This document shows, piece by piece, positions 21,828 to 33,425 of a stretch of DNA of 64,000 nucleotides. The stretch spans positions 4,526,001 through 4,590,000 of the forward strand of contig CAUWAG010000018.1 of assembly GCA_963556695.1 (NCBI GenBank), written 5' to 3'. Source of the stretch: Anthostomella pinea. Its lineage: Eukaryota; Ascomycota; Sordariomycetes; Xylariales; Xylariaceae. The translations under genes were made by a program, and so were the position numbers. Under the pieces are notes generated by a model. The model was not told the DNA's origin and did not search any database. It saw only the letters and a list, made by a program, of their open reading frames with translations. Position 1 is the first letter of the stretch. Every line of letters starts with the position of its first letter.

Positions 21828-22821
21828 ATGGTGGCGTTCAGCATACCCAGTTGGTTCCGAATGTGAGCACTGCCCACGAATACTCAATACGGGGACCACA
21901 AACTGACAGTGACCAGAATCCTGTTGGTTTTAACGATTGTGTCCTTCTTACCGCAATACTACCGCATCATCAAGCGAGCGGATTGCTCCGGCATCTCGTT
22001 GACCTACGCCCTGTTGAACGCCGCAGCATTCACCGAGCAGATTGCCATTGCCCTCTTCGGCGTCTTGAGATTCGACTCTGATCTCTATCGGCCTCCTGGC
22101 GTCAATGGATGGGTGGACTTCGCGCAGTGTGCGCTTGCATGTGTTTGCTCCCTAGGCATGTGAGTATGGCCCAGACCTCCCTCGACATGGCTCGGATCGG
22201 ATCGGACCTTGGTTCTAATCGAACGGCTTCGCGACCAGCTTCGCCGCAGTCCTGAACCTGCAGCCTGAGCGACGGGGCGCCAGAGCGGCCTCTTTCGTCA
22301 TCTACGTCGTATACGTGGTGATATTCGTTGGCCCGGTCATCCTCCTCGCCACTGCCGGGCCGTGGAAGGCCGACGAGGGCATGAAGGGCGGCGACATCCT
22401 CGTCGGGCTTGTCCACGGCATCCACACGGTCTTCGTGGACCCGATACTGACCATCTTGGGCCTCGGGGCAGCGGTGTGGGCGCAAGCCCTGGAGACGTCA
22501 CGGCGGTCATCCTCTCCCGGCGCGTTGAGCGTTCCCGGGCTCGGAGCGCAGGCGGTCGCGTTTGCGCTCCTGGCCATTTGCTGGCCGTGGAGATTCGACC
22601 ACGGGAACTCATCAGGCAGGGACGTCCTGTACTGGTACAGGTTTTTCGGGTGGACTTATATACATAATGCCCTCTACGCGGTTGGCCAGGCGGTTCTCTG
22701 GTGGGTAGCGGCGCGTCGCGCGGCTATTGGTGCAAATGGCGATCTGACGATATTGCCGGAGACTGAGCCACTGCTCCGCAGCCAGGCCACGATGGGGGAG
22801 CCATTGAACGAGTCGCGATGA
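21828..22821 (+). CDS. PQ-loop family membrane protein, 3 exons, 286 aa
   Basis: Exons 21828-21862, 21917-22159 and 22239-22821 total 287 codons with the stop; the first exon is 35 nt and supplies the start MVAFSIPSWFR. The first helix runs into the hallmark SFLPQYYRI, the proline-glutamine pair of PQ-loop proteins (the cystinosin/SWEET-related group of seven-helix transporters), followed by YALLNAAAFTEQ. Further helices lie at AASFVIYVVYVVIFVGPVIL, the IHTVFVDPILTILGLG region, LGAQAVAFALLAICWPW and IHNALYAVGQAVLWWVA. The C-terminus is hydrophilic with PETEPLL, an acidic dileucine-like signal that could direct it to the vacuole. Substrate unknown. Confidence 0.8.
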
Positions 22822-23626
22822 GAAGAGTACGCGTCGGCTTACCTGTCCTCATGCTCAAAGGCACCTGATGACACATCGTTGAAGGAACTGATAGAGTAAG
22901 TATACTTTCAGTGTTGAGCGGTGTCTGCATTTGATACAGCATCTAGCGTATGGATTGAAGCATACATACGCATATAGAGGTTATATGTCTGTAGACAGTA
23001 AATACTAAGTAGGCAATATTACCACGGGCGGCAGATGACACAGCGCCCAAAGCAGCCAAATCAGACACAGCACAGCCTCAACGGTGACGCAGGCAGTCGA
23101 AGTGCTCACGACACCACGACTCTCAAACTGATGACACAAGATGGGCTTGTGCTGACCCGGGATACCCTCTACTTGTGATTTTCTTTTGGCTGCGCGTGCC
23201 TACGTGGCAAATCTGGTCCTGTTGGTCCTTTGCCCCGGCAGTGCCTGCTTGCTAGCCCGGCAGCCGGGGTGCTTCCCTTCAATCCAAAAACAGCCCAACT
23301 TTCAGGTTGTTTCCATATTTAGGCCCGACACCTGGGCAACGCCATTGATCGTCATCGCAATTCCGCTCCTTTTCGCACTCCAGCTGTTCGAGCGACACCC
23401 TAGCTGAACCTGGTTGTCGACTCACCCACTCACTGGCATTTGGGGACTCGTTGGGACTTCGCTCGTTGTTCTTCCCCAACTAGCTCCGTTGGTTTACTTG
23501 CCACGGCGGCATCGGCGGCGACAAGGAAACATTTGGTACCCGCCTCGAGTCCACAGCAACATTCCTCACCTTACCTTATTCAGCGAGAGACGTCCTTTCA
23601 CTTCAGGCTGCAGCAGCTCACCAACT
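22822..23626. other. 0.8 kb intergenic, promoter of the next gene
   Basis: No gene recognised. The last 200 bp are pyrimidine-rich leader sequence before the ATG at 23627. Confidence 0.5.
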
Positions 23627-25527
23627 ATGGCTGAGTACGTCGAAGCTCGGTCGCTGGCGACTCTCAATAACCTCGCCTCCAACCCTCCCCAGTATCCCAA
23701 GAAGCCGACCGGTGAAAGACAGGATCCGCTCACTCTTTACATTTCGCGCGTTCCCGGCACCAGGGGTAGGCCTCAAACCACAACCGCACCGAAGTCCGCG
23801 CGCCGCTTCTGACACTGATATTAGACATTATTCTTTCTACATTGAAGCCCCAGGTCAAAAATGTTACGGCCGAGGATGTCGCCAGCTCGTTGTACTACGT
23901 GCATCTGGATGTGCCCGAAGATGAACCTCTCCTGCCTCCGGACATGTCCAGGGAATCTCACACTCCTAGATCGAGTGAGGAGAGCCCAGTGTCCCAGATC
24001 CATAGGAAGCCACTACCAAATGAGCTAGAATCGCCATCGTCAGGAGGAGGTGGGGACGGATGGACTGCGCCGGCGCCTACGGCAGAGAAGGAGAACCATA
24101 GTCTCGGAATGCCAACGCGGAAGCCATCGCGAAAGCCCGTGCCTGGACAGAGTTCGGCAATGCCGTCTGGTCAAAGGTCTCGAGCGCCCTCAAACCCGAC
24201 ACCGCCGACCGGGCCTATCCAGCGCAAGCCCCTTGTGCCCAACTTGAGGACAGCTGATGTGGCTGGGAGAGACCTCCCACCGGTACCACCCAGGCACGAC
24301 CAGTCCCCCGTTTCTTATCATTCGCCAGCCGGTGAAGACCAACCCCCTCCGCTGCCAACACGACCCAAGGTCCTACCTCCCGCAGCCCATCCGACGGACG
24401 GGTTCGCATCTCATGCGCCCGTCCCTATGGACAACAGCCGCTCAGACTCACCCACCAAGCAACGTCCCTTTGTGCCCTTTTCTCTAACCCTCATAAGGAG
24501 AGACCCGAGCTCGGGGCAGCAGTGGAATGTCGGCAAGGTCGCCTCCTTCCAGCTGGAGAATCCCGAGCTCATCAGCGAGGAGAAGCACCACCAGCCCTCT
24601 CCGTCAGTGAGCATCCACCTCGAAACATCGGGCTATGCCAAATTCCGCGGCATGCCCACCGACGTGGACATGAAAGCAATACTCGACCCGCGCCCCGGTA
24701 GCTCTTCATCGGGGAGAAAGTTGCAGATCCCCGATACCCTCATGCACATGCCGGCCTCGGGAGCCTTCGAGCGCGAGGTCAAGATGGCGTACTCACCGTC
24801 CTTTACCGCCAACCTCAAACACCGCTTCCGCCGCCGCAGTTCCGACGACGGACGACCCGCCTCACCTTTCAAACGGCCACAGGGCCACGGTCGCCACGGC
24901 AGCTCCACATCGGTCGGGTCGTTCGGTGGGGACTTTGACGGCAGCGAGCCGCCGGTCATTACGCAGCCGGCACCCGGCCTCAAGCCGCGCGGCTACACAT
25001 TCTACAGCCCTTGGGACGGGCGCTGCGAGTTCCTAACCGGCAACGGCGGGCGCAGTCTCAAATGCCGCCACGTGCTGCCCAACTACGGTGGCGGAGTTTT
25101 TAACCCGCTGGTTGACGGGCCAGAAGAGGGCGGCAGTGGCGGCGGCGGTGGCGTCGGCTTCGGCGAGGGCAAGACACAGCCGATCAGCGAACTTCGGTTC
25201 AACCTACCCAGCAGCGAGCTCTTCTCAGCCGAGCGGCGGTCCGGCGAGGGCGGTGTACGGGCGCGCGACCAGCTCCAAACACATTTCAACCGCGTGCTCT
25301 CCAAGGCGCAGGGCCGCTCCAACGACTATAACAGCGACAGTGATGACTACGACGACAACTACCCGCTGGACCTGAGCCTCGGCAAGGAGAAAGCCGGGGG
25401 CGGCAACAGGGGCAAGAGAGCCAAGATGGGTAAGCTGATCGTGTTCGATGAGGGCTTGAAGATGCTGGACCTGGCTGTGGCGGCGAATGTGGGCGTCTGG
25501 TGGATTTCGTGGGAGCGGACTTATTGA
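23627..25527 (+). CDS. conserved fungal protein with long disordered middle, 613 aa
   Basis: Exons 23627-23765 and 23825-25527 (59-nt intron, GTAGGC...ATATTAG) total 614 codons with the stop. The start MAEYVEARSLATLNN has good context and the splice joins GTRDIILSTLKPQ. The N-terminus looks folded (VKNVTAEDVASSLYYVHLD). Residues about 90-260 are Pro/Ser-rich and disordered, with polyproline pieces (LPPVPP, PPPLPTRP) that could bind SH3 domains. A conserved C-terminal half contains FVPFSLTLIRRD, GYTFYSPWDGRCEFL and KCRHVLPNY, and ends LDLAVAANVGVWWISWERTY. I recognise this as a conserved pezizomycotina-type hypothetical protein; I cannot name a function. Confidence 0.8.
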
Positions 25528-26204
25528 TATTCAGGAAGACTTGCTGAAAAGGGGTGAAGGAGGGGGCTATAGACATAATGGTAGTCACGAGTGGTAATGG
25601 TGCAGGAGGCTGCATGAGAGACGCTGGCTGGTGCCGTTGCCGGCATACTATTATTTCCGGAGTATGATGGATGTAGAGGGAGATTGGACTTGCATGAGAT
25701 ACCAAACCAACCCCCCCCCCCCAGTTGGTCGATATATATATTGACTTGCTTCGCGTTGATCTTACACGGCCTTGCTTAATGCAGCACATACGTTTTAAGT
25801 GATGCTATCTGATCAGTCTGCGGCTTACGGGTACATGGAACGCAGCAAGGAAGCAAGGAGACTTCACGTGTTAGGAGATGGGCACCTGCCTCAGTGTACG
25901 ATGTGCAGAGCACCTGCTCTCAGCGTGTGTAGTGTACGCCTGATGGGGTGTGTTCTTTCGGGCATGGAGATCACAACCTTCGCGCCACATCGCTCCATGA
26001 CCTGTCACGTGAGGAGCGTCGGTTCCATAACGCTTCATCAAACGTTTGATTTTTCTCTTGGCCACATAACAAAACAACATCTCCATTTTAACCCGAACAT
26101 AGCTAGAATGAGTAATGCTATCATGGCTGCCTATGTCTACACTTCTCGGTTCATCTTCATATGGCGCGACGATAACCACAATACCATCTCATTCTCCTCT
26201 GCGA
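25528..26204. other. convergent 3' ends, no gene; C12 homopolymer
   Basis: Between two converging genes. A run of twelve C (25711-25722) is the only notable feature. No coding frame is supported. Confidence 0.6.
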
Positions 26205-29200
26205 TCACTCTACGTTCTCGAAAAGGAAAGTAGGCACGCCTGGTACGGCGAGCTCGGCCTGGACCGGCAGACCCTCCTTCTCGCTTCCATCCGCAGTCAC
26301 GACCTTCCCCTTCTTACCTCCTTCCACGTGAATGATATCAACGACCTGGAGACCGGCCGTCTTCTTGAGACCGGGCACCATCGCGAGCAGCGTGTCCTTC
26401 TCGTCGAATGCCAGCTTTCGCTCCAAGACCTTGTCCGCAGGCTCGCCGGCCTGGAGGCGTCTCTTCAGAGCTTGGACGAAGGGCATAGCTTTCTTCACCT
26501 CACCCATCTTGCCAATCTTGCCGCTGAGCTCCTTCTCGTTCTGTATGGATTTTGTTGCTGGGTCCCACACCATCCGAATGAGATCGATGTACTTCTCTTG
26601 CCACGCCGGGAACTTATCGCTCATGAAGATGGTGAGCTTCTTGGGCTTCTTGGGATCGAATGTCATCTCCTTGCCCTTAGCCTTCTTCTTCAGCTGGGCA
26701 CCCTCAGCCGAGTTGACGTTCGATGCGGTAGTGCGCACGTATTCACGCGCTGCAGTAAGTCCTGCATCGGTTGGTGGCACCTTCGGGTATAGGGCGTTGT
26801 GTATCGTCTCGGGCTTTTTCAGGACCTCGAGCCACATGTACTCAGACCAGTGGGGCGCGAACACTGCAAGAAGCAGTGCTTGAAGTTCGACGTATCGTAC
26901 AGCGAGGTCTTTGTGCACCTTGATGCCAGCCGAGTTGCAAGCATCACGGTAGAAATCACGAGCGTTGGTGAACTCGTAGAGACCAGCCTTAAGTGCGAGC
27001 TTGTAGTTTGTCTCCTCGAAGTGTTGCTCGGCCTCTGCAACAAGCGTATTCATCTCGTTGTTGAAGAGGGCGTCCTGGAAGTTGTTGAGCTCTCCTGTCC
27101 TCAGACTTTCATCTCTAACAACCTCTTCACACCATTCACGAAGGTTGTATAGTCGTAAAATGTTGTTGTCTGCGACGTCTTCTTCAAAGTTGGCATCGGT
27201 AATTCCATCTCCAGCATCAGCGAGTGCAATGCGCGAAGCATCCGCTCCGTACTTCATGGTCAAATCGTTCAGTGTCATGAAGTTTCCTTGGTCCATGTTA
27301 GTTGGGTTCTTGGCAATTGCAGATTTGCAGTGAATGCACGCTCTGTCTGCCTGGACTCAAATCTACTTACCGGTGGATTTCGACATTTTTGCGCCGTTCA
27401 GCATCAGGTGGCCGTTGGCTCTAACACCCTTTGGCCAGTACTCCGGGGGGAAGATGGCGAGGTGGATATACAAGAAGAACAGAAGATGGTTGTTGATCAG
27501 GTCCTTGCCGGAAACCCTACATAAGACAGTCAGTATCCGCGTTATTGCAGCAGCAGTCATGTAAGAAGGCACCAGGCGTCGTGCAGTCAACTACGACGCT
27601 AGCGGGAACAGCGCAAGCACTTACCGGATGTCGAGAGGGTAGAAGTATTCGAACTCTCGCCTCATCGTTTGCAGAGTCTCCTTGGGTATGCTGGATCCGG
27701 AAAGAACGTCATCGCCAAGTTCGCGACGACAGAAGATATAGTCCCAGACATCATCTGTCATTTGCTCGGGCCCAATATTCCCAATGCCCTTTTCCCTTCC
27801 GAAAACATCTTTGTGTAGGATGTGCCTGTTCTACATTAGTACGCCGCCTAGAAACAGAAATCGACCACTTCCCCAATTACCACTACGGGGTTGATGGGAG
27901 AAATGGAAGGCAAGGAAGCAAGGGAATTGGTTTCACATACTATCATATCGTTAGCACCGACCGAAAAGTTAAAAAGAGTGTAGGAAGAAGCCTGCTGGTC
28001 TGGCGAGAGGACGTTTACTTACCGCAACGGTGTAGTAAGCCATGTAGATCGTGCTGTCACTCAAACTTTCGACCAGGAATTGAGGATCCCACGGTAGCTT
28101 TGAGCCCAGGCCGAAGGATCTCGCACACGCCCACTGGTTCAGCCAGTTCAGAGCACCCTCAAAGGCACGCTTGGTTTCTGCTGTGTACGTGTCCATACCC
28201 TTGCCTTCTGCGTTGTCTACCCATTCAAGAGCAGTTTTCCGCCAAGAAGCCTCGCCATAATCGAGGTACCACTGGTCCATGAGAGAGACGATGCAGTCAT
28301 CGCCGGATCTTGACACAACCTTCTTCTCAGGTTCTGAGTATGCGAAAGCCTCGCGCGCGTCGATGAGTTGCTGTCTGACTTTCGGCTTGGCAACTTCGAC
28401 CTTTTCACCCTTGAATTCGCCAACCTTGAGGATACCCTGGTAGTATCCCTCTTTGTAGGCAAGTTCTTTTGCTTCTTCTAGCTGTTTCGTATCTTTCGGC
28501 GATGCGATTTTGAGCTTCTCCACGAGGGTCTTCGCGCACAGGTCGCCGTATGACGGGGTGTCGATAATGGGGATGATTTCCATCTTGGCCCATTCCTCCT
28601 TGATACCATAGTATGCGGCTTTCTTGGCAAGATCTGTTACCGTCGCATAGTCATCGGGGCTGTCAGACGGCACAGAAGTCACCACACCGGTGCCCTTGGT
28701 TGGGAGAACGGTTTCCATCGGAAGCACCCTAACTCCCTCGGTGTGAAGGGAGAGAGGAGCATGTACCAGAGTCCCGACAACGTCAGATCCTGCAATTTCA
28801 GCGACTTTCTCTATCGAACCTTCCTTGGAGAAAACGCTCTGGTAAGCCATATTCCGGGCAGCTCGATCGGTGACGAGATAGTACTCCTTTTCTGACACCT
28901 TGAAGATGCCGTATGTGATCTTGGGGCCAACGAAACAGCACGTCTGGCCGTACATAGTCTCGGGCCGTAAAGTGGCTGGTACCAGAAACACGTTTGAGTC
29001 GGCTGGCAATTTGCCTTTCAGGATCTCTTCAGCTTTGGGTGCCCACTCTTTGACCCGAAGTTTGATAGCTGTATATTCCTGAGGACCTACTGCTTCCCCC
29101 TCTGCTCTGTCCTACGAAAGTGTCAGCAAGACTACCGTAATTTTGAATAATGGTTCAACGCACATGGTCCATACAGGGTTGGCCATCTTTTATCGAGTAG

Positions 29201-30066
29201 ATCGTATATCTCTTGCCAAACTTGATCTTGTTCAACTCCTTCAATCTGTTCATCTGCCATCTAACGAAAGCATCGTAGTAGGGATTCGCGTCGGTGGTCA
29301 CGAAAGACCGTCTCCAGTCGATGCGAGCTCCGAAGTTGGTCAGGTCGCGTCGGCACAGGGGCGGGAAGAACTCGAGCCAGTACTGAGGGTCCGCGAAGAG
29401 GTGGATTTCCTGAATGGGGATACCAATCGCCTGCATGATCTGGAACTGGTACTTCATCTTGACCTGCTTCGCGGCAGCCTTTCCCTTCTTCGCCACGAAC
29501 TTCGTCGGGTCCTCTTTTCCCTTGGTTGGAGCTGCTGCAGGGATCTCTTCCACCACGGACTCTTCCTCCTTGTAGTTTTCAAAGTCGCGTCCAAACATCT
29601 TGACTTCGTTCACGAGCTTGTCGGCACAAGCTTTGATCGGCATCCCGGTACAGTGGAATCCCAGGGGGAAAAGCACCCGCTTGCCCTGGAGGCGCGCCCA
29701 GCCAGCTGCGAACTCAACCTTGGAGACACTGAAGCTGTGCCCGGCATGGAGAGTTCCGTTCATGTAGGGATAGGCCATTGTTCCGAAGAACTTGGGGTAT
29801 TTCTCCCGCAATTCGGCGGCCGATATCGACTCGAGAGGGATGTCGGTAGCGGACGGAGCGTCCGGCTGGAATACACCATCCTGCTCCCATTGTTGCTGGT
29901 ATTTCTTCTCGACGGCGATGAGGGAGTCTCGCTTCTCGGTCTGTGCGTTCGGAGAGTGAGCTAATTGCTTTCAGTGACAGCTCTCGAAATGACTTACACC
30001 CTTCAGTTCCTTCGTCTGGGCGACTGCGAGCCCCTCGAGGGCTTTGGCGACGGAATTGGCAGCCAT
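26205..30066 (-). CDS. cytosolic leucyl-tRNA synthetase, 6 exons, 1122 aa
   Basis: Class I synthetase that charges tRNA-Leu in the cytosol and edits mischarged tRNA. Exons: 30066-29998, 29940-29164, 29111-28023, 27830-27625, 27516-27371 and 27286-26205, total 1123 codons with the stop, normal for the eukaryotic enzyme. Motifs: the HIGH signature as [11 protein letters not shown], the CP1 editing domain with [13 protein letters not shown] and [18 protein letters not shown], the KMSKS signature as [12 protein letters not shown] (split by the last intron after the Gly codon), the anticodon-binding helical domain, and the eukaryote-specific C-terminal extension. There is no mitochondrial presequence, so this is the cytosolic form (cdc60-type). 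The exon 3/4 junction was placed at a TAG acceptor at 27831 because it alone keeps frame; it adds AsnArg before HILHKDVFG. Confidence 0.95.
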
Positions 30067-30492
30067 GGTGCACAACAATACCAGACTGCGGTTTCCTCAG
30101 CCCCGATGTCCTGGTGGTACCCAGGTACAGATTGAGAGAGTGTGTTTCAATGAGGACTCTACTCCGGGTCCAACACAGCTCAATTCAAATATCCTGTGCA
30201 GTGTTCTGAGTCACCATCAGGTTGGTTGAATTATTTTCGAAGCCGTTGTCAAATCGCGGGGCTTCGGGATTATGCAAGTCAATAGCAGCTGGGGATGGAG
30301 GGGCAGTTTGTGGTTGAGCACGCGCTTACTTATGCATTTTGTGCACCTTAATGTCAAAGTGACACATATGGTGCGGGTAAATAAGTATGCATCTATCAGT
30401 GGTTGATTGCGATGCGACTACATTCAGAACATCCCATCCAAGCTTCGGTGCTCCTCAACATTTGCGACACCAGCTACCAGCAACCAGCAACC
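30067..30492. promoter_or_regulatory. divergent promoter, leucyl-tRNA synthetase / small mitochondrial-type protein
   Basis: A 426-bp gap between two divergent housekeeping-type genes. No specific binding site was identified. Confidence 0.4.
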
Positions 30493-31028
30493 ATGTTTCC
30501 CACCCTCGTACGCCGGATGGCCGACAAGCCTATAGCCCCAATGTTCAGAAACACGACGAGGACACCATTGACCGGCATATACAACAGTCGATTCAGGCCG
30601 AAGAAGCTCTGGCCTCCCGATTTCTCCAAGCTCCACGAGAAACAGCAATTCCGGCTCGAGAGGAAGTACAAGAGGAGGGTGAAGCTGGCTACTATGAGAC
30701 CGCGATGGGATCGATATGTCAAGCTGGCGCAACTATCCAGCGTGGCTTGTGGGTCCAAATACCCAGCTTCTGGATTCGAGGTTGGGAGCTGACCCAATGC
30801 TTCTCGCAGTTGTCCTAGTATATTCTGTCCTGTTCATGGACTGGAATACCGAAACGCAACCCTTCCAAGGTGTAAGTGAAGCATATATCTCATGTATGTC
30901 TAGGTTTGCTAAGCTGATTGTGGCTTCAGGTCCGAAACACCTTCTGGGGTGCGATTGGTTCCCTCTCGCCAGGAAAGAGACACGACCGACGAAATCCCGA
31001 GTTACCCACTGCTGCAGATGAGAAGTGA
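30493..31028 (+). CDS. small basic single-pass membrane protein, probably mitochondrial, 138 aa
   Basis: Exons 30493-30748, 30810-30871 and 30930-31028 (introns of 61 and 58 nt) total 139 codons with the stop. The N-terminus is basic with hydroxylated residues and no acidic residues over the first stretch (MFPTLVRRM), resembling a mitochondrial targeting peptide. A strongly basic middle (RLERKYKRRVKLATMRPRW) precedes one transmembrane helix formed across the first splice junction (SSVAFVLVYSVLFMDW). The C-terminus is short and polar (PELPTADEK-like ending). I do not recognise a named family; inner-membrane location is inference. Confidence 0.75.
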
Positions 31029-31254
31029 ACGGCCGGAATCTGTATACCACGAGCTCTAGTCTCGCATTGCATTGGGCAGAGTTTTGGGGTATAATATTGC
31101 GCCATCGATACCATTTATACCATGCCACCTGTAAAATCATGTAGTGTATCCATACGACGAGAGACCATGCTTCTTTATTTTCCTGCTCTTCTGCGGGGGG
31201 CATAGCGCACGTCTATGCTCGAAACCCCAAACGCCATTGCTCCTGTCCGTCGTA

Positions 31255-31888
31255 TCACCGCCCAGGCCAGGCAAAAGTCCCACCCATTCCAAGGCCTCCC
31301 CCCAAAGTTCCGCCTCTCGACTCGTTGACCGGTCGCTTGGCTACCGTACCTTGCGCTTTGACACCCGACACAATGCGATCCAAATTGGTCTCTATTACAA
31401 CACCTCCGACGATCATCTCGCTCAGGGCGGCGTGTAGAGTCTCGAAGTTGAAGATCAGATCGAGCTCGCACACGTTCTCGAACAGCTTGTCCAGCGACTC
31501 TACATAGACCTGGATGAGGTCGAGTAGGGCAAGCGGCGACTCGGTCGACGTCGAAATGACGATGAAGTAGAGGGTGGCATAGTTGCGATAGGTCACGAGC
31601 GAGGGCACATCGTTGTGAGGTTCGGAGGACGAGTGGGAGGTACCAGAGGCTGCGAGCAGGGGCGGTAGAGGAAGGAAGTTGCATGCGCCACTGGGTCGGT
31701 TCGAGACGAGGGTGAATATCTCGGAGATCAGCCGTTGCTGGATGCTCGTGTCCTGTACGGCAGCAGTGTAAGGAGGAGCCACGAGTGGCAGTGGCATATG
31801 AGACCTTGGGCAGACATACCAGTTGGGTGTAGAATTTGGTCAGACGAGGCTGGCCTTGGCCATTGAAGACCAAGACGGCGTTGATCAT
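31255..31888 (-). CDS. aps3: AP-3 adaptor complex sigma subunit, 188 aa
   Basis: Small subunit of the AP-3 coat, which sorts cargo from the Golgi or endosome to the vacuole. Exons 31888-31820 and 31752-31255 total 189 codons with the stop. The sequence is the standard sigma fold: MINAVLVFNGQGQPRLTKFY at the start (intron directly after YTQL), then DTSIQQRLISEIF, LVTYRNYATLYFIV, the AP-3-type STESPLALLDLIQVYVESLD, and VCELDLIFNFETLHAAL. The Gly-rich extension after the core is typical of fungal AP-3 sigma. It converges with the small membrane protein gene, with about 225 bp between the stops. Confidence 0.95.
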
Positions 31889-32271
31889 GGTCTGCAACAG
31901 CTCCGACCTGGCGACATGGGCGATTCCGAATGTTGGTGCACACAAGTGTGCTGTTACGATCCGAGTAGGCGGTGCAGGTAACAAGGTCGGTCAACCGATG
32001 CAAGCCAGAACTCGCCAGTCCATCAGGGTAGTATCACCACGAGTTTATTGTCACGATGGCCGTGGCGAGGCGCAGCGTCGGAGGCGATGGCGATGGCGGG
32101 ACGATTGATGGATCTACGATGACGGCAGAAGGGAATATAAATGGATCCTCCCGCGACTTGCATAAGTCAGATGCACAGACCACCTGCACCACCTGCACGG
32201 TTTATGGCCCGCCTTCAACTGCCAAGCCTCCCAAGCCCCCTCTAGTGCGGCCTCCAGTTTAACCGCCAAGA

Positions 32272-32436
32272 ATGTCTCGATCTCTCCCCTTATTAAGATA
32301 CCCCGACCGCCCCTCTCTTTCCCGCTCCTTTCTCCTCCTCCTCACCCCATCCACATACTCCCACCACTTTGGGAATAACCTCAACACTCTCTCGCCGTCG
32401 AGAGATAGGACGGCGCTGCCCGAACAATCCCCTTAA
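32272..32436 (+). promoter_or_regulatory. upstream ORF (54 codons) in the leader of the bZIP gene
   Basis: An ATG at 32272 opens a 54-codon frame ending at TAA (32434-32436), before the bZIP coding region. A second ATG at 32492 opens another short frame of 32 codons that overlaps the bZIP frame. Upstream ORFs in front of a bZIP gene recall the translational control of GCN4/cpc-1, but no function is shown here. The rest of the 31889-32271 gap is the shared upstream region with AP-3 sigma. Confidence 0.35.
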
Positions 32437-32491
32437 CTTGCCCAAGTAGTTACCACCAGGCCTCGAAGGGAGGCCATCTTAGCGTGTCAAC

Positions 32492-33425
32492 ATGGCCGTC
32501 ACCACCACATCAACAACGTTCGCCCCAAGCCAGACCGTCTTCGGATTCTGCGGACCATGCCAGGCCCGAGTCGCACCTGAGCCAGCCTGACTTCAGCTTT
32601 GATTGGGAGAGATGCGTCGCGGATCTTCCGGCGGACCTCTTCCAGCCAGTTGTGGGCTCTGTCTTGCCCCCGACTGATGACTGGCTCTATGGACTGCAAG
32701 GCAGTACCAGTACGAACGGGTTAGAATGGTCTCTTCCGGACTTGGGTGCACCACTAGACGCACCAATCTTCGGAAGCACACTGCCAACTGGAAACCTGCA
32801 TGGTAAGAATACTACCTCGACAAGACTCTTCCTGACTGTGACTCATCCATTGACGCTGGTCCTATGTACAGCAACCACTTATGACACAACTTTTCTTTCC
32901 AACCAAATCTCAGACTTCAACATGCCACCAGAAGCAAGTCAATTCAATGCCTCTGCGCCGTCACCCTCGCCCTCTCTCGGTCAGGATCAGAGGACTGGCT
33001 CGAAACGGCGTTCATCGCCCGACGATCCCGAGTCGTCTCTTAAACGTCAGCGCAACAATGTCGCTGCCCGCAAGTATCGACAAAAGCGGATTGATCGCAT
33101 CACTGAACTCGAATCTGAAGTTCAGGGCGTCAAGGAGGAACGGGATGACTTGCGGCTTCGTCTCGCCCGTCAGGAAGCCGAAAGCGCAGCTCTGCGCAGC
33201 ATGTTGCAAATGAAATCTGGTTCGAGTGGGAAGAGTTAGTTATAGTTGGGCCTGTATCATCTGGAAACGCTGGTAGATCAATCGAAATTGTGTGTTTCTT
33301 CAGGCGATGTCGGCTCGTGCTTTGTCTCAAGTGTGGATTTGCCTCTGAATCAGGGCAGCAGAATGTCCATCGGTTTAGGGAACGACTTGTCATCATCAAA
33401 CACGACAATTGCCGAATGTGAGTAA
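32492..33425 (+). CDS. bZIP transcription factor; start codon not in frame with the main reading frame
   Basis: The DNA-binding region is clear: basic motif NNVAARKYRQKR followed by a leucine zipper (ITELESEV...LRLRLARQEAESAALRSML). Upstream is an acidic/aromatic activation-type segment (LSQPDFSFDWERCVADLPAD, DDWLYGLQ). Introns: 32803-32871 (GTAAGA...TGTACAG; a second acceptor CTCAG at 32913 also keeps frame) and 33235-33303 (GTTAGT...TTCTTCAG), with a last exon 33304-33425. The main frame has no ATG from its 5' opening until MPPEASQ in the second exon. The best-placed ATG (32492, MAVTTTSTTFAPSQTVFGF) is in another frame, and the two would join with a one-base shift near 32545-32560. Possibilities are a frameshift mutation, an unseen 5' exon, or non-AUG initiation. 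The basic region is not of the GCN4 type. Confidence 0.7.
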
